From the NCBI RefSeq assembly GCF_947492965.1, contig NZ_CANLOZ010000010.1:1-64000 (forward strand): 64,000 bases of DNA, written 5' to 3'. The position numbers were made by a program, and so were the translations under genes. Numbering within the stretch: the stretch's first letter is position 1; each line of letters begins with the position of its first letter. The notes below the pieces were generated by a model. It ran no database searches. It was not told the origin of the DNA and worked only from the letters and a program-made list of their open reading frames with translations. Below are positions 55,137 through 64,000 of this stretch, piece after piece. Source of the DNA: an uncultured Aquimarina sp. GTDB lineage: Bacteria > Bacteroidota > Bacteroidia > Flavobacteriales > Flavobacteriaceae.

Positions 55137-56078
55137 ATGAGACTTGTCCAAACATTCTTAAGTTTCTTGTTTTTTACTACTATTTGTTCTCAAGAAATAC
55201 GGGCTAATACTACTCTGATAGATGAAGTAAGTATAGAAAAACAGCTTAGTGAGTTTATTAGAGATTACAATCAGGGAATGCAATCATCTGATGCAGAAAT
55301 CATCGTGAAACATTATGATAAAGAAATGTATTTAATGCCTGCATTTCAGAAAACACTACTCGGAAAAGACAATGCATTTTTATATCACAAAGCTTTCTTC
55401 GATCGATTTGATATTCTGGCATATGAAAGAGAAAATTTCGAAACCTTGGATTTAGGATCGCAACTCTGTGTGCTGGGCGTATTTAAGATGAAGGTTCGAT
55501 TAAAAAATGAAACTCAAGTAGTGGAGTTAAATGGAAAGTATATGGATATATGGAAAAAAGGGCAAACAGATATTACTTTGATTTCTGAAATATGGAATTA
55601 TAATCATCATACAGATCTTACCGAACAGCTAAAGTTTAACGATGTTCCGGGAACAGTACTTGCTTATCAAGGACACTTGCCTATTAATGATAACATCCGA
55701 TTTGAAATAGCTTCTATTAACCATTTTACAGAAGAGTTTATAGCGCATCGGGATCATACCTTATGGAAACAATTATATGCAAAAGATGCAATCGCATTGT
55801 TTAGTTATAAACCAGTTTTTAAAGATAAAAACACCTTAGATCAATTTATAAAAGATCATGTAGCGGAGCTTCCAATTTTCGAAAAACTAGATATAAGGAA
55901 TAATTATATCAATGATCTTGGAGAATATGTGGTGAACTATGCAAGTCATATTGCAAATTGGAGGAACAACGAATATTCTGGAATTAGTACAGGCAAAGGA
56001 ATAAAAATTTGGAGAAGAGCACCAAATGGAACACTAAAAATAGTAAGGCAGATATCTACTTACGATTACAACTATTAA
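55137..56078 (+). CDS. Secreted double NTF2-like (DUF4440-type) protein
   Basis: 313 residues, signal peptide (FLSFLFFTTICSQE). Two successive NTF2/SnoaL-like segments: ~33-150 (EFIRDYNQGMQSSDAEIIVKH) and ~185-310 (DHTLWKQLYAKDAIALF, GKGIKIWRR). It starts the cluster 55137-58621, whose other NTF2 members share EIxxxYD...LLM and KIWRR-like patterns. Function unknown; such folds hold small hydrophobic ligands or catalyse isomerisation. Confidence 0.75.
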   Translation: MRLVQTFLSFLFFTTICSQEIRANTTLIDEVSIEKQLSEFIRDYNQGMQSSDAEIIVKHYDKEMYLMPAFQKTLLGKDNAFLYHKAFFDRFDILAYERENFETLDLGSQLCVLGVFKMKVRLKNETQVVELNGKYMDIWKKGQTDITLISEIWNYNHHTDLTEQLKFNDVPGTVLAYQGHLPINDNIRFEIASINHFTEEFIAHRDHTLWKQLYAKDAIALFSYKPVFKDKNTLDQFIKDHVAELPIFEKLDIRNNYINDLGEYVVNYASHIANWRNNEYSGISTGKGIKIWRRAPNGTLKIVRQISTYDYNY

Positions 56079-56096
56079 TTTGAAAATCATTCTCTT

Positions 56097-57158
56097 ATGC
56101 AATATTTCAAAATAGCTTTACTTCCTTTTCTGATGATTTTTGTGATGAATGATTCTTCTGCACAATACAAGATCAAGGGAAACATAGTAGAAGACGTTAT
56201 ACCATCAAAGGTTTTAAAAAAGAATAAAATTGGATTAAACGTTACAAGAAAAATCAAAACTTACCTTCCGCCGGGTTATTCATCATCAAAAAAAACATAT
56301 CCAGTAGTTTATTATTTACATAGCCTTTTTGAAAATATAGATCGTGTAGTTTCTGATCAAAAAACTCCAGAAATTATCGATAAAAGTATCATGTCTAACG
56401 CATCAAAGGAGTTTATTTTCGTAGTAGCGGACTTTAGTTCTCCAACGGTAGGAAGCCTCTATGAGAACTCGGAAACTAGTGGTTTGTGGTTAGACTTCAT
56501 TAGCAAAGAACTAGTTCCTTTCATAGATCAAAAATATAGAACTATTTCTGATAAAAATAGTAGAGCTGTGATTGGACATTTTATGGGTGGTAGAGGAGCG
56601 CTTAAAGTTGCTATGGAATATCCCGAAATGTTTAGTGTTGTATATGCATTACATCCTGTGGCTACTGGTTCTGGATACCTTCCTAGGGTTTCTTTGGGTG
56701 TAGATTGGGAAAAAATACATCAGGCTAAATCATTTGAAGAAGTGGGAGAAGATATAAGAACCAAAATTTTCACTAGTGTATGTCAGGCGTTTCTTCCAAA
56801 CATCAATCGTGCTCCTTTGTATTGTAATTTTTTGTTCGAAAAAGATGAGAATGGACAACTAAAACTGCATCCAAATAATGTAAGAAAAGAACAAAAAGAG
56901 TTTCATTTAGATGAACGATTAGATGATTATGCAGAAAATCTTCGAAGTCTTAAAGCAATTGCTTTTGATTGGGCAAGATTTGATCAGACGCAGGATCATG
57001 TGATTTCTAATCGAAGATTTAGTAAAAAATTGATGGATCTTAATGTGGATCACGAAGGTGTGGAGTTTGTAGGCGATCCATGGAATAAATATTGGGGCGA
57101 TGACGGCCGCATAGCGACTAGAGTTTTACCTTTTTTAAATAAATATTTATCGTTTTAA
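56097..57158 (+). CDS. Esterase-fold alpha/beta hydrolase with Phe at the nucleophile
   Basis: 353 residues with a signal peptide ending SSAQY. Esterase/S-formylglutathione hydrolase-like fold: KIKTYLPPGYSS, VVYYLHSLF, then the elbow GHFMGGRGAL. The elbow normally reads GHSMGG, so the catalytic Ser is Phe here. The late His is also hard to place (DQTQDHVISNRRF). It may be a non-catalytic binding protein. 18 bp after the first NTF2 gene, in the same direction, so it is part of the cluster. Confidence 0.82.
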   Translation: MQYFKIALLPFLMIFVMNDSSAQYKIKGNIVEDVIPSKVLKKNKIGLNVTRKIKTYLPPGYSSSKKTYPVVYYLHSLFENIDRVVSDQKTPEIIDKSIMSNASKEFIFVVADFSSPTVGSLYENSETSGLWLDFISKELVPFIDQKYRTISDKNSRAVIGHFMGGRGALKVAMEYPEMFSVVYALHPVATGSGYLPRVSLGVDWEKIHQAKSFEEVGEDIRTKIFTSVCQAFLPNINRAPLYCNFLFEKDENGQLKLHPNNVRKEQKEFHLDERLDDYAENLRSLKAIAFDWARFDQTQDHVISNRRFSKKLMDLNVDHEGVEFVGDPWNKYWGDDGRIATRVLPFLNKYLSF

Positions 57159-57176
57159 TATTAAATCTAACAAAGC

Positions 57177-57644
57177 ATGATGATAAGACGGATTCTTATA
57201 TGGTTGGTTATTCCAATAACTTTTTTACAGTGTACATGTTTGGATAAAACTCCTGAGTTTTCTCTAGAAGAAGATCAAAAATCAGTACAGGAAATTTTAA
57301 AAATTTTGGATGATCATAGTATTTCCACAGAAGATAAAATGATGGTATGGGTTGATGATTTGATTCACATGGCTCCAAATCATCCATTGATTTCTGATAA
57401 ACCTACACTTGTGACTCATATAGAAAAAGAAAGGGAGTATGGTTTTGCAGATATGAAACATGAAATAACAGAGATGCATTCGTATACTGAGGTGGTAGTG
57501 ATGCATGGAAGAGTAACCGGAACTTTTTACCCTGCAAACAAAGGAAAACCTAATGCTTTTAGTACTAAGAATATGTTTGTTTTTAGAAGAATGAAAGATA
57601 ATTCGTTAAAAATTTGGAAAGTGATATTCAATATGACTTTGTAG
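57177..57644 (+). CDS. NTF2-like lipoprotein
   Basis: 155 residues. N-terminal lipoprotein-type signal (ITFLQCTCL). A single SnoaL/DUF4440-like domain (VQEILKILDDHSISTEDKMM, VVVMHGRVTGTFY, FVFRRMKDNSLKIWKV). Unknown function. Third gene of the plus-strand cluster, 18 bp after the esterase-like gene. Confidence 0.78.
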   Translation: MMIRRILIWLVIPITFLQCTCLDKTPEFSLEEDQKSVQEILKILDDHSISTEDKMMVWVDDLIHMAPNHPLISDKPTLVTHIEKEREYGFADMKHEITEMHSYTEVVVMHGRVTGTFYPANKGKPNAFSTKNMFVFRRMKDNSLKIWKVIFNMTL

Positions 57645-57712
57645 ACAAAATTAAAAGGGAAGTATGGTTATATGTAAAATATCCATAAGAATACTCATAA
57701 AAATAAGTAGTA

Positions 57713-58621
57713 ATGAAAAGATATATTGTACTCATATTTAGTATAACAACACTAATTGCCTGTGAAAACAAGGAAAATAAAAGGACGGTAGTAATAGAAA
57801 AACCAGTAACTGTAGAAAATATGTTAGCCAAATATAATCAGATGATTATAAAAGCTGGAAAAACAAATTCTTTTGAGATCATACAAGAACTATATGATTC
57901 TGAGTCTTTACTGATGACAGATTATAACCCTTTGATTGTAAGCGATACAAACATCAAAATTTATTACGATACTATATTTAATAGAAGAAGTATAAAGGAA
58001 TACAATCGAAAGACGTTAGATATTTTAGAGTTTCCTAAAAGAATTATCGAGATAGGATTGTTTACTAAAGTATTTGAAGATGCTGAAAAAGTAGAAGGTA
58101 AGTATTTGAATGTGTGGAAGTATGATGGCGAAGGAAAATTAAAATTAAGAGCAGAGGCTTTTGGATATTTGAAAGGTATAGAAGATCCTACCAAATTCTT
58201 GGTTCCTGAAGCTAGTACTACATCCCTTGATCCAATTAAAGAGCCAAGAGAATTGGCTGCTTATAGTGCTTTGGGGAAAAGTAATGTGAGAGCTCGAATT
58301 CCGGAAAGAACTGCAGATTCTTATACAGATGATGCTATCTATTTACCATTTGCGGATACCATAAAATCCGGAAAGTCTGTTTTGATTGAACATTATAAGG
58401 GATATTACAAGCATCCTGCAACCATAGATTCGCTAGAAGTAATGACCTATGCTTATGATATCGTAGAGGATGGTTATATTAAATATGGTGGATTTTATGT
58501 GGATTGGTCTGTTCCAGGGTATTCTGGAAATAGTACCGGAACAGGGATTTCTTACTGGCGTAGAGAAAAGGATCATTCTCTTAGGATACATAGGCAAATA
58601 GGCTTACATATTCATAAATAA
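57713..58621 (+). CDS. NTF2-like double-domain lipoprotein
   Basis: 302 residues, lipoprotein signal (TTLIACEN). Two NTF2-like segments (KAGKTNSFEIIQELYDSESLL; YTDDAIYLPFADTIKSG and SYWRREKDHSLRIHRQ), arranged as in the 313-residue protein at 55137, a likely paralogue. It ends the cluster before a strong terminator. Confidence 0.78.
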   Translation: MKRYIVLIFSITTLIACENKENKRTVVIEKPVTVENMLAKYNQMIIKAGKTNSFEIIQELYDSESLLMTDYNPLIVSDTNIKIYYDTIFNRRSIKEYNRKTLDILEFPKRIIEIGLFTKVFEDAEKVEGKYLNVWKYDGEGKLKLRAEAFGYLKGIEDPTKFLVPEASTTSLDPIKEPRELAAYSALGKSNVRARIPERTADSYTDDAIYLPFADTIKSGKSVLIEHYKGYYKHPATIDSLEVMTYAYDIVEDGYIKYGGFYVDWSVPGYSGNSTGTGISYWRREKDHSLRIHRQIGLHIHK

Positions 58622-58660
58622 AGGACTATTTCATTATTTACAAAGAGATGATAAAAACGA

Positions 58661-58695
58661 AAAATGCTGTTAATTGAAATAATTAACAGCATTTT
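58661..58695. terminator. Bidirectional terminator
   Basis: A perfect 15-bp stem AAAATGCTGTTAATT/AATTAACAGCATTTT with loop GAAAT. It lies between the convergent NTF2 cluster and BlaR1-like gene. Confidence 0.9.
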
Positions 58696-58745
58696 CAATG
58701 ATTGATGAATGTATATGTGATTGGCTAGTTTGAAATATTGATTAC

Positions 58746-61505
58746 TTAAAAATAAATCTTAATACGGATTGCTTGCTCTAATGAAATATCATTATCCTGA
58801 TCTTTTAAAGATTTTACAAACTCCGGAGTCACACCATGAATTTTTAGACTTCTCGCTTGATCAGCAGAAATATTGCTATATCCAAGGTCTTCAAACGGCT
58901 TTACAAACTCAGGAGTAACATTATGAATTTTAAAAGATATAATATCGTCTAAAGGAAGATTACCGAATCTTGTCTTTTTAAAGTCTTTGATAAATTGTGG
59001 TGATACGTTATGTATTTTAAGAGACATAAGATCATCTATAGAAAGATTATTATATCCCATTTTTGCATATTCCGATGCATAATCTGAAGATACATTATGA
59101 ATCTTAAGAGATTTGGCATCATCCAAAGATATATTCTTGTAACCAGCTTTTTTAAAGGTGTTAATAAACTCTGGAGTTACATTATGAATCTTTAATCCAA
59201 CTACTTCATCTAAAGGAATATTTTTATATCCTGCATCATTATATCTTTTAATAAAATCTGGAGTCACATTATGAATTTTTAAAGAGATGATATCATCTAC
59301 AGATACATCATCATAACCAAGTGCTTTGAACTGTTTGATAAAATCATTTGGAGTCGTCTGCTGACTCTTTTGATATCCTTTACCAGAGCTATTTGTTGAA
59401 CTCGATTGGCTATATTGTTGTGCAGCGTTTGTTAATTGTGGCGTCACATTATGAATTTTCAACTTCACTGCTTCTTTCAAAGAAATATTCTTTTGTCCAG
59501 CTTTTTTATAAGATTCAACCAAACTTGGAGTTACATTATGAATCTTTAAATTCTTTGCTTCTTTTAAAGTAATATTTGGATATCCCATTTTTTGGAAACT
59601 TTGTATAAAAGCAGGAGTAACATTATGTATTTTAAGGTTCTGAGCTTCTTTTAATGTAATGCTTTTGAAACCAGCATTTTTATATGCCTGAACATATTCT
59701 GGAGTTACGTTATGGATCTTAAGGTTTTGTGCTTGTTTTGCAGAAATATCAGTATAACCTTCTTTTTTGAAGTCAGCAATAAAATCTGGAGATACATTAT
59801 GAATCTTTAATTTCATATAATCTTCTAAAGACATCTTTTTATATCCATTATCTGAGTAAGACTTGATAAACTCTGGTGATAGGTTATGGATTTTAGCCTT
59901 AGTAATTTTCTTTAATGATGTCTGTTGACCGTTTACTTTGTTTATGAATTTTATATACGCGAGATCAACATCAAAAAGGTTCAACTTACTCACTTCATTC
60001 ATTGTATAGTCATTGTAGCCAAGGTTGGCTAATCCTTTGCGGTACATCTTTAATTTATCAAGAGAAAGCCCTTTATGAATAATGTCTTCAAAATCATCCT
60101 GATCTAAAGAAAGATTTTCTTGTTTTAAATATGCTAAATAAGTTTCATCAAAATCAGTAAGGAAACAATGAACAAGTTCTTCATTATCAGCCGAAAATCC
60201 ATAATCTCTTAATGCTTTACTGAAATTGGTATTCGGAGTGAAGGTATATCTTCCATCTCCAAGCCCATTTTCAAATTCTCCTGTAAATAACATAGTTCCT
60301 GCATCTCTGGTAATTTCAAAATTTTGTTTGTTTCCAGCTGGAAAACCTGCAAAGAATGAAGGGTCATAACATCTAGTAATTGACCAGTAACTTCTTTTTA
60401 ATGGTTCTGCATTTCGATACATAATACATAATTTTCCTCCTCCAAGCTCAGCATCCCAAGAGCCTCTGGTGTAATCGTTCTTAAATTTTGATTCTTCAAA
60501 ATGTTCTTCAGATGGAGTTTCTAATTCATCAGAATAGAAAGCATCGTTTTCTGCTGTTGTTGGATTCATGTGAACCGGATTAAAAGATAATACGGTTAGT
60601 GCCAGTAATGGAATAATGATTAGGTATTTCCATCCTGATTTTGCTGTCGATTTTTTAGAATTCATCATAATTATTCGTTTTTTGAGAAATGATTGATTGT
60701 AACTTGTTGCCAAACCTGTTGGCATATCTGGGGTTGAAACTTTTAGTAAATTCATTTGATATACCTCTTTATCTTCACCTTTTTTTAGCATACCATCATC
60801 GGTAAGATATTCCAGGTTGTTATCAATAGCCTTGCGGTATAACCATGCGAATGGATTAAACCATTGTATGGTAACTAATAATTCTACTAATAACATATCC
60901 AAACTATGAGCACCAGCTATATGCATTTGCTCATGTTTTAATATTTGTAAATAGGTATCTGGATCGTATTGATTGGGATTTATAAATATTCTGTTCCAAA
61001 AAGAGTAAGGAGCATGATTAGTATCTGTTTCTACAATTTTGTAGGCATCCACTTCGATACTTGGATATTTTATCATTCTAAAGATGAGTACTGCAAGTTG
61101 TATTAAGAAATTTATGCCAAATGCCATGACACCTAATACATAGATATAAAGTAAAATTGATTTCCAATCTAGAGCAATGATGGATGGCGAAATAGTTTCT
61201 GTAATACTTTCTGAAGTTGAAGTTACAGGAGCCGAATCAGAGAATGGTATTGTATTTTCAATCGGAGTACTATTATTCTCTGAGATTGCTGTTTGTTGGA
61301 TTTCGGAATTAACCGAAGGCTGAAAAATTGTAGTCTTAAATGAAATGTTTTCTGGTACAGAAATAAATGGTAAACAAAAAGAAACAAGAACTAAACTAAC
61401 CAAAACCCATCTATTTAGATGATAAAAAGTTTCTTTAGAAAGAAATAACTGATATATGATATAGGATAAACCTATAAGAGCAGCACTATAGATAATATAA
61501 GCCAT
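58746..61505 (-). CDS. BlaR1-like M56 metallopeptidase sensor with 12 tandem 29-residue repeats
   Basis: 919 residues. Four N-terminal membrane helices with the M56 zinc site HEQMH and a fifth helix at ~290-310 (YLIIIPLLALTVLSF). The extracytoplasmic part ends in twelve copies of a ~29-residue repeat with consensus LKIHNVTPEFI-x-x-FKK-x-GY-x-NISL-x-D-A. One copy carries a Ser/Gln-rich insertion. These repeats are known from M56 proteins in several phyla, but their ligand is unknown. In BlaR1 the sensor activates the protease, which removes the BlaI repressor encoded just upstream; the genes overlap by 1 bp. Confidence 0.9.
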   Translation of the reverse strand: MAYIIYSAALIGLSYIIYQLFLSKETFYHLNRWVLVSLVLVSFCLPFISVPENISFKTTIFQPSVNSEIQQTAISENNSTPIENTIPFSDSAPVTSTSESITETISPSIIALDWKSILLYIYVLGVMAFGINFLIQLAVLIFRMIKYPSIEVDAYKIVETDTNHAPYSFWNRIFINPNQYDPDTYLQILKHEQMHIAGAHSLDMLLVELLVTIQWFNPFAWLYRKAIDNNLEYLTDDGMLKKGEDKEVYQMNLLKVSTPDMPTGLATSYNQSFLKKRIIMMNSKKSTAKSGWKYLIIIPLLALTVLSFNPVHMNPTTAENDAFYSDELETPSEEHFEESKFKNDYTRGSWDAELGGGKLCIMYRNAEPLKRSYWSITRCYDPSFFAGFPAGNKQNFEITRDAGTMLFTGEFENGLGDGRYTFTPNTNFSKALRDYGFSADNEELVHCFLTDFDETYLAYLKQENLSLDQDDFEDIIHKGLSLDKLKMYRKGLANLGYNDYTMNEVSKLNLFDVDLAYIKFINKVNGQQTSLKKITKAKIHNLSPEFIKSYSDNGYKKMSLEDYMKLKIHNVSPDFIADFKKEGYTDISAKQAQNLKIHNVTPEYVQAYKNAGFKSITLKEAQNLKIHNVTPAFIQSFQKMGYPNITLKEAKNLKIHNVTPSLVESYKKAGQKNISLKEAVKLKIHNVTPQLTNAAQQYSQSSSTNSSGKGYQKSQQTTPNDFIKQFKALGYDDVSVDDIISLKIHNVTPDFIKRYNDAGYKNIPLDEVVGLKIHNVTPEFINTFKKAGYKNISLDDAKSLKIHNVSSDYASEYAKMGYNNLSIDDLMSLKIHNVSPQFIKDFKKTRFGNLPLDDIISFKIHNVTPEFVKPFEDLGYSNISADQARSLKIHGVTPEFVKSLKDQDNDISLEQAIRIKIYF

Positions 61506-61864
61506 TACTTGTTGTTTTTGATGAGTTTGATGATTTCTTCTAATTCTTCGGTATTGATCTTTTCTTCTTTGGCAAAGAATTTAACTAAGGCTAGAGGTGA
61601 ATTATCAAAGTAATTATTTACAACCTCACCTAAAACATCTTTTTGGTAATCATTTTTAGAGATCAATGGATAGTATTGAAAACTATTGCCAAAAGCTTTA
61701 TGGCTAATAAAACCCTTTTCTTCCAGAATCTTTACAATTGTAGCAGTAGTATTATAATGGGGCTTAGGATCTGGTAATTCTTCTATAATTTCTTTGATAA
61801 AAGCTTTTTCCAGTTTCCACAAACTCTGCATGATCTGTTCTTCTCTTTTGGCTAACTTTTGCAT
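61505..61864 (-). CDS. BlaI/MecI-family repressor
   Basis: 119 residues, winged helix (~1-80, with YNTTATIVKILEEKGFISHK) and a dimer tail. Autoregulated repressor paired with the BlaR1-like sensor. A dyad operator lies 28 bp upstream of its start. Confidence 0.93.
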   Translation of the reverse strand: MQKLAKREEQIMQSLWKLEKAFIKEIIEELPDPKPHYNTTATIVKILEEKGFISHKAFGNSFQYYPLISKNDYQKDVLGEVVNNYFDNSPLALVKFFAKEEKINTEELEEIIKLIKNNK

Positions 61865-61891
61865 GATTTCTTAATTTGATAATACAAACAT

Positions 61892-61951
61892 ACTCCTAAT
61901 AAATTAGTTAAGCAACTAATTTATTAGGAGTAAAACTAACTTATTAGGAGT
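61892..61951. promoter_or_regulatory. BlaI operator, three half-sites
   Basis: ACTCCTAATAAATTAGT (61892-61908) and its perfect complement (61915-61931) form a 17-bp dyad. A third copy, ACTAACTTATTAGGAGT, follows at 61935-61951, in 20-bp register with the second. Placed just before blaI, it matches the dyads BlaI/MecI proteins bind. Confidence 0.85.
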
Positions 61952-62017
61952 TATGAAGCTAAAGCCCTTTTATTACTAGTGTTTTGAAATGATGTTAAAA
62001 AAAAGTAAAAGTGTTTT

Positions 62018-62953
62018 TTAGAAAGGGAGATTGCTTAAATCTACGTTACCACCAGATAAGATCATTCCTATTTTTTGATCTTGAAAGCGTTCTTTTTCTC
62101 TTAATAAAGCGGCAAGTGGAACCGCACAAGAAGGTTCTATAATGATTTTCATTCGTTCCCATATCAAACGCATGGCACTAACAATTTCCTCTTCATCCAC
62201 ACGAATAATTTCAGAAACATATTGCTGAATGATAGGGAAGGTAAGGTCTCCTAATGGCATTTTAAGTCCATCTGCAGCGGTATCAGTGGTTTCATTAATT
62301 TCTAAAGTTCCACTTTGTAATGCACGATACGCATCGTCTACTTCAAAGGGTTCTCCACCAATTACGGTGCAATTAGTACCAAAGTAATGAGCAGCTAAAG
62401 AAGTCCCAGCAATGAGTCCACCACCGCCAACAGGCGCGAAGATGTGAGTGAGATCCGGATGGTCTTCTAATAACTCCAACGCAGCAGTTCCCTGTCCTAA
62501 TATTACATTGTGATCATTATAAGGGTGTAAAAATGTAGCTCCTTTTTCGAGTTGTATCCTTTTAGCAGTTTCTTCTCTATCTTTATGCGTAGGAGGACAT
62601 TCTATAATATGACCTCCATAATCTATAACAGCATCCTTTTTAACTTGTGGAGCATTAGAGGGCATTACAATATATGCGGTAATACCTAAGCTTTGGGCAG
62701 CAAGAGATAAAGCTTGCGCATAATTTCCAGAAGAATGCGTAACAACACCCTTTGCTTTTTGTTCGTCTGAGAGTTGCAGAATAGCATGTGTAGCACCTCG
62801 CATTTTAAAGGCTCCCATTCGCTGAAAATTTTCGCACTTAAAATAAATTTCAGCTCCAGCAATATTATTTATAAGCCTAGAAGTTAATATTGGAGTTCTA
62901 TGGATATAAGAAGAGATTTTAGCTGCCGTATCGCTAAGACTTTGTGCATTCAT
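62018..62953 (-). CDS. Threonine/serine dehydratase-like PLP enzyme
   Basis: 311 residues, fold-type II PLP enzyme: FKMRGATHAI carries the Schiff-base Lys, GGGGLIAGTS binds the phosphate. Near TdcB and serine racemase; lacks the C-terminal regulatory ACT domain of IlvA (~500). Deaminates threonine/serine or racemises serine; the sequence does not decide which. Confidence 0.9.
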   Translation of the reverse strand: MNAQSLSDTAAKISSYIHRTPILTSRLINNIAGAEIYFKCENFQRMGAFKMRGATHAILQLSDEQKAKGVVTHSSGNYAQALSLAAQSLGITAYIVMPSNAPQVKKDAVIDYGGHIIECPPTHKDREETAKRIQLEKGATFLHPYNDHNVILGQGTAALELLEDHPDLTHIFAPVGGGGLIAGTSLAAHYFGTNCTVIGGEPFEVDDAYRALQSGTLEINETTDTAADGLKMPLGDLTFPIIQQYVSEIIRVDEEEIVSAMRLIWERMKIIIEPSCAVPLAALLREKERFQDQKIGMILSGGNVDLSNLPF

Positions 62954-63062
62954 AATTATAGTAAGATTAGCCTTGGACGAAGATACTAATTTACCAATCT
63001 ATATGTATGATGGCTAGTTAGAAACCATGAAAATAAAGACTTAATAATATGGTATGTTACAT

Positions 63063-63719
63063 CTACGTACTCTCTTTTTTGATCTCTTCTAAAAGGCGTT
63101 TGTTACTTTCTAAGCATTTTTTTCCACTCTCTAAAACAATGTAGTAGGCACCATTCATACTGGATACAATATTTTTTAACAAAGGATCTTCTAAAAAGTC
63201 AAGATTCCCACTTCTTATTTTGGTATAATCCATCTTATGAATGAAAAAATCTGCTAAATACTTTTCGTTAATCTTTTCTATTCTTTGATAATCTTGTAAG
63301 ATATTTTTATGTGATGAATAATGCTCTTCTATACTTTTACGCAAATCAAAATTATCAATCAACTTCATATCACCAGAATTGACCAATGTTCGGTAAGTAG
63401 TATTTTGAGGAGTGAAATTAATTAGTCTTGCTAATACAAAAACCTTTCTGCTTATAGAATCTCTTTTCGTTATCTCAGGATTTCTAAAAAAAGCTTGTAT
63501 CTGTAAAGTAGTCTTAATTTTAGAATTGAACTTTGTTTCATTCTCTTCCAATAGTGCTATTTCACGTTCAATATCAATTGCAAGATTATCTAAATATTGC
63601 TTTTTAAGATCTGTATTGGATCGGTTTTCTTTTATATTGTTTAAAGAAAAGGCAATAGTGATTCCAATAATCACAATGATGATTTCTCCGATAGCATATT
63701 TCCAATTAATACGTTTCAT
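63063..63719 (-). CDS. DUF6090 membrane-anchored protein
   Basis: 218 residues starting MKRINWKYAIGEIIIVIIGI, with one TM helix (~10-27) and a helical extracytoplasmic body (DIEREIALLEENE, TTYRTLVNSGDMKLI). The pattern fits the DUF6090 family, common in flavobacteria and of unknown function. Alone between threonine dehydratase and the right-edge gene. Confidence 0.85.
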   Translation of the reverse strand: MKRINWKYAIGEIIIVIIGITIAFSLNNIKENRSNTDLKKQYLDNLAIDIEREIALLEENETKFNSKIKTTLQIQAFFRNPEITKRDSISRKVFVLARLINFTPQNTTYRTLVNSGDMKLIDNFDLRKSIEEHYSSHKNILQDYQRIEKINEKYLADFFIHKMDYTKIRSGNLDFLEDPLLKNIVSSMNGAYYIVLESGKKCLESNKRLLEEIKKEST

Positions 63720-63789
63720 TCTGCCATTTTATCTTTTCTAAGATATGAAAAATGAAATGATTCAGAAAAATAAAAGAAGATTTGGATTT

Positions 63790-64000
63790 TTAAATAGAGT
63801 CTTCATAAGCTTCTTGCATCCAACTGATTAACTCTTGGTCTATTTGCTCTACGGATTGTAATTGTACTCGATGCGTGCACATAGTTCCGAATGGTCCAGA
63901 ATCCAGTAATCTATCTGTAGTTGATTTCTCTTTAAGTTTGAAACCTAAATCAATTCTTGTTTTAGTAGCTGGTTTAATTAGTAGAAACTGTCTTTTTCTG
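63790..64000 (-). CDS. C-terminal part of a soluble protein (partial, resembles DUF5655/DUF4287)
   Basis: An open frame of ~69 codons entering from the right edge, ending with TAA at 63790-63792. It contains KTRIDLGFKLK, GPFGTMCTHRVQL and terminal AYEDSI. From memory this resembles the end of DUF5655/DUF4287-type proteins. Start and most of the gene are outside the window. Confidence 0.65.
   Translation of the reverse strand, partial: RKRQFLLIKPATKTRIDLGFKLKEKSTTDRLLDSGPFGTMCTHRVQLQSVEQIDQELISWMQEAYEDSI

Noticed and set aside
58746-59900. CRISPR-like regular DNA repeats (~87 bp)
   Set aside because: They are in-frame codons of a 29-residue protein repeat; no spacer structure or cas genes.

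Overview
The window comes from a low-GC marine-type member of the Bacteroidota, most likely family Flavobacteriaceae. The signs are a type IX secretion C-terminal domain on a protease, TAnnTTTG-like promoters, families largely restricted to Bacteroidota (DUF6266, DUF6090, BT4734/VirE-N plus DUF3987 primase-helicase modules, HYC_CC_PP proteins) and flavobacterial-style RND and P-type metal pumps. Genus cannot be settled from this sequence alone.

Layout. (1) 1-2331: N-terminal part of a very large secreted Asp-rich repeat protein, minus strand, running off the left edge. (2) 2690-40179: a ~37.5-kb integrated genomic island at the 3' end of mnmE, bounded by two imperfect copies of the mnmE terminus. 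Every gene in it points left. From its right end it carries a zinc-ribbon/HTH protein, a tyrosine recombinase, an unknown gene, two excisionase-like HTH proteins and a VirE-N/DUF3987 primase-helicase pair. Then come a seven-gene operon ending in a catalytically degenerate prokaryotic Argonaute (29625-33978), a 24-kb copper/heavy-metal resistance region (5163-29561), and at the left end a ~1-kb non-coding structured region and two small element-type genes. No relaxase, coupling protein or type IV secretion gene is visible, so the island is not self-conjugative as seen here. (3) 40162-64000: ordinary chromosome. It holds mnmE, a secreted trypsin-like protease, DUF4870, the nitrogen module amtB-glnK // gltBD, a LytS/LytR-type two-component pair, a plus-strand cluster of secreted NTF2-like proteins with an esterase-fold protein, a BlaI/BlaR1-like pair with a repeat-rich sensor, a threonine/serine dehydratase, DUF6090 and a partial gene.

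How the parts work together. The metal region looks like a complete envelope route. P-type ATPases export Cu+ and Zn/Cd/Pb across the inner membrane, two RND systems (one CusA-type, one CzcA-type fused to its own TolC partner) cross the whole envelope, and a multicopper oxidase fused to an outer-membrane barrel detoxifies Cu+. Small HMA, DUF3347, DUF305 and HYC_CC_PP proteins probably bind metal in the periplasm. A Fur-family regulator lies between two near-identical TGCAATGG-N3-TGCA boxes, one before each half of the region, and probably controls both.

The most interesting part is the Argonaute operon: XRE regulator, three-TM protein started by an overlapping TTG, three tiny tandem lysine-rich paralogous peptides ending KPKK, a two-TM coiled-coil protein, and the Argonaute. 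The Argonaute plus membrane effector resembles described inactive long-pAgo abortive-infection systems. The three tiny genes and the three-TM gene are, as far as I know, not part of any described pAgo system.
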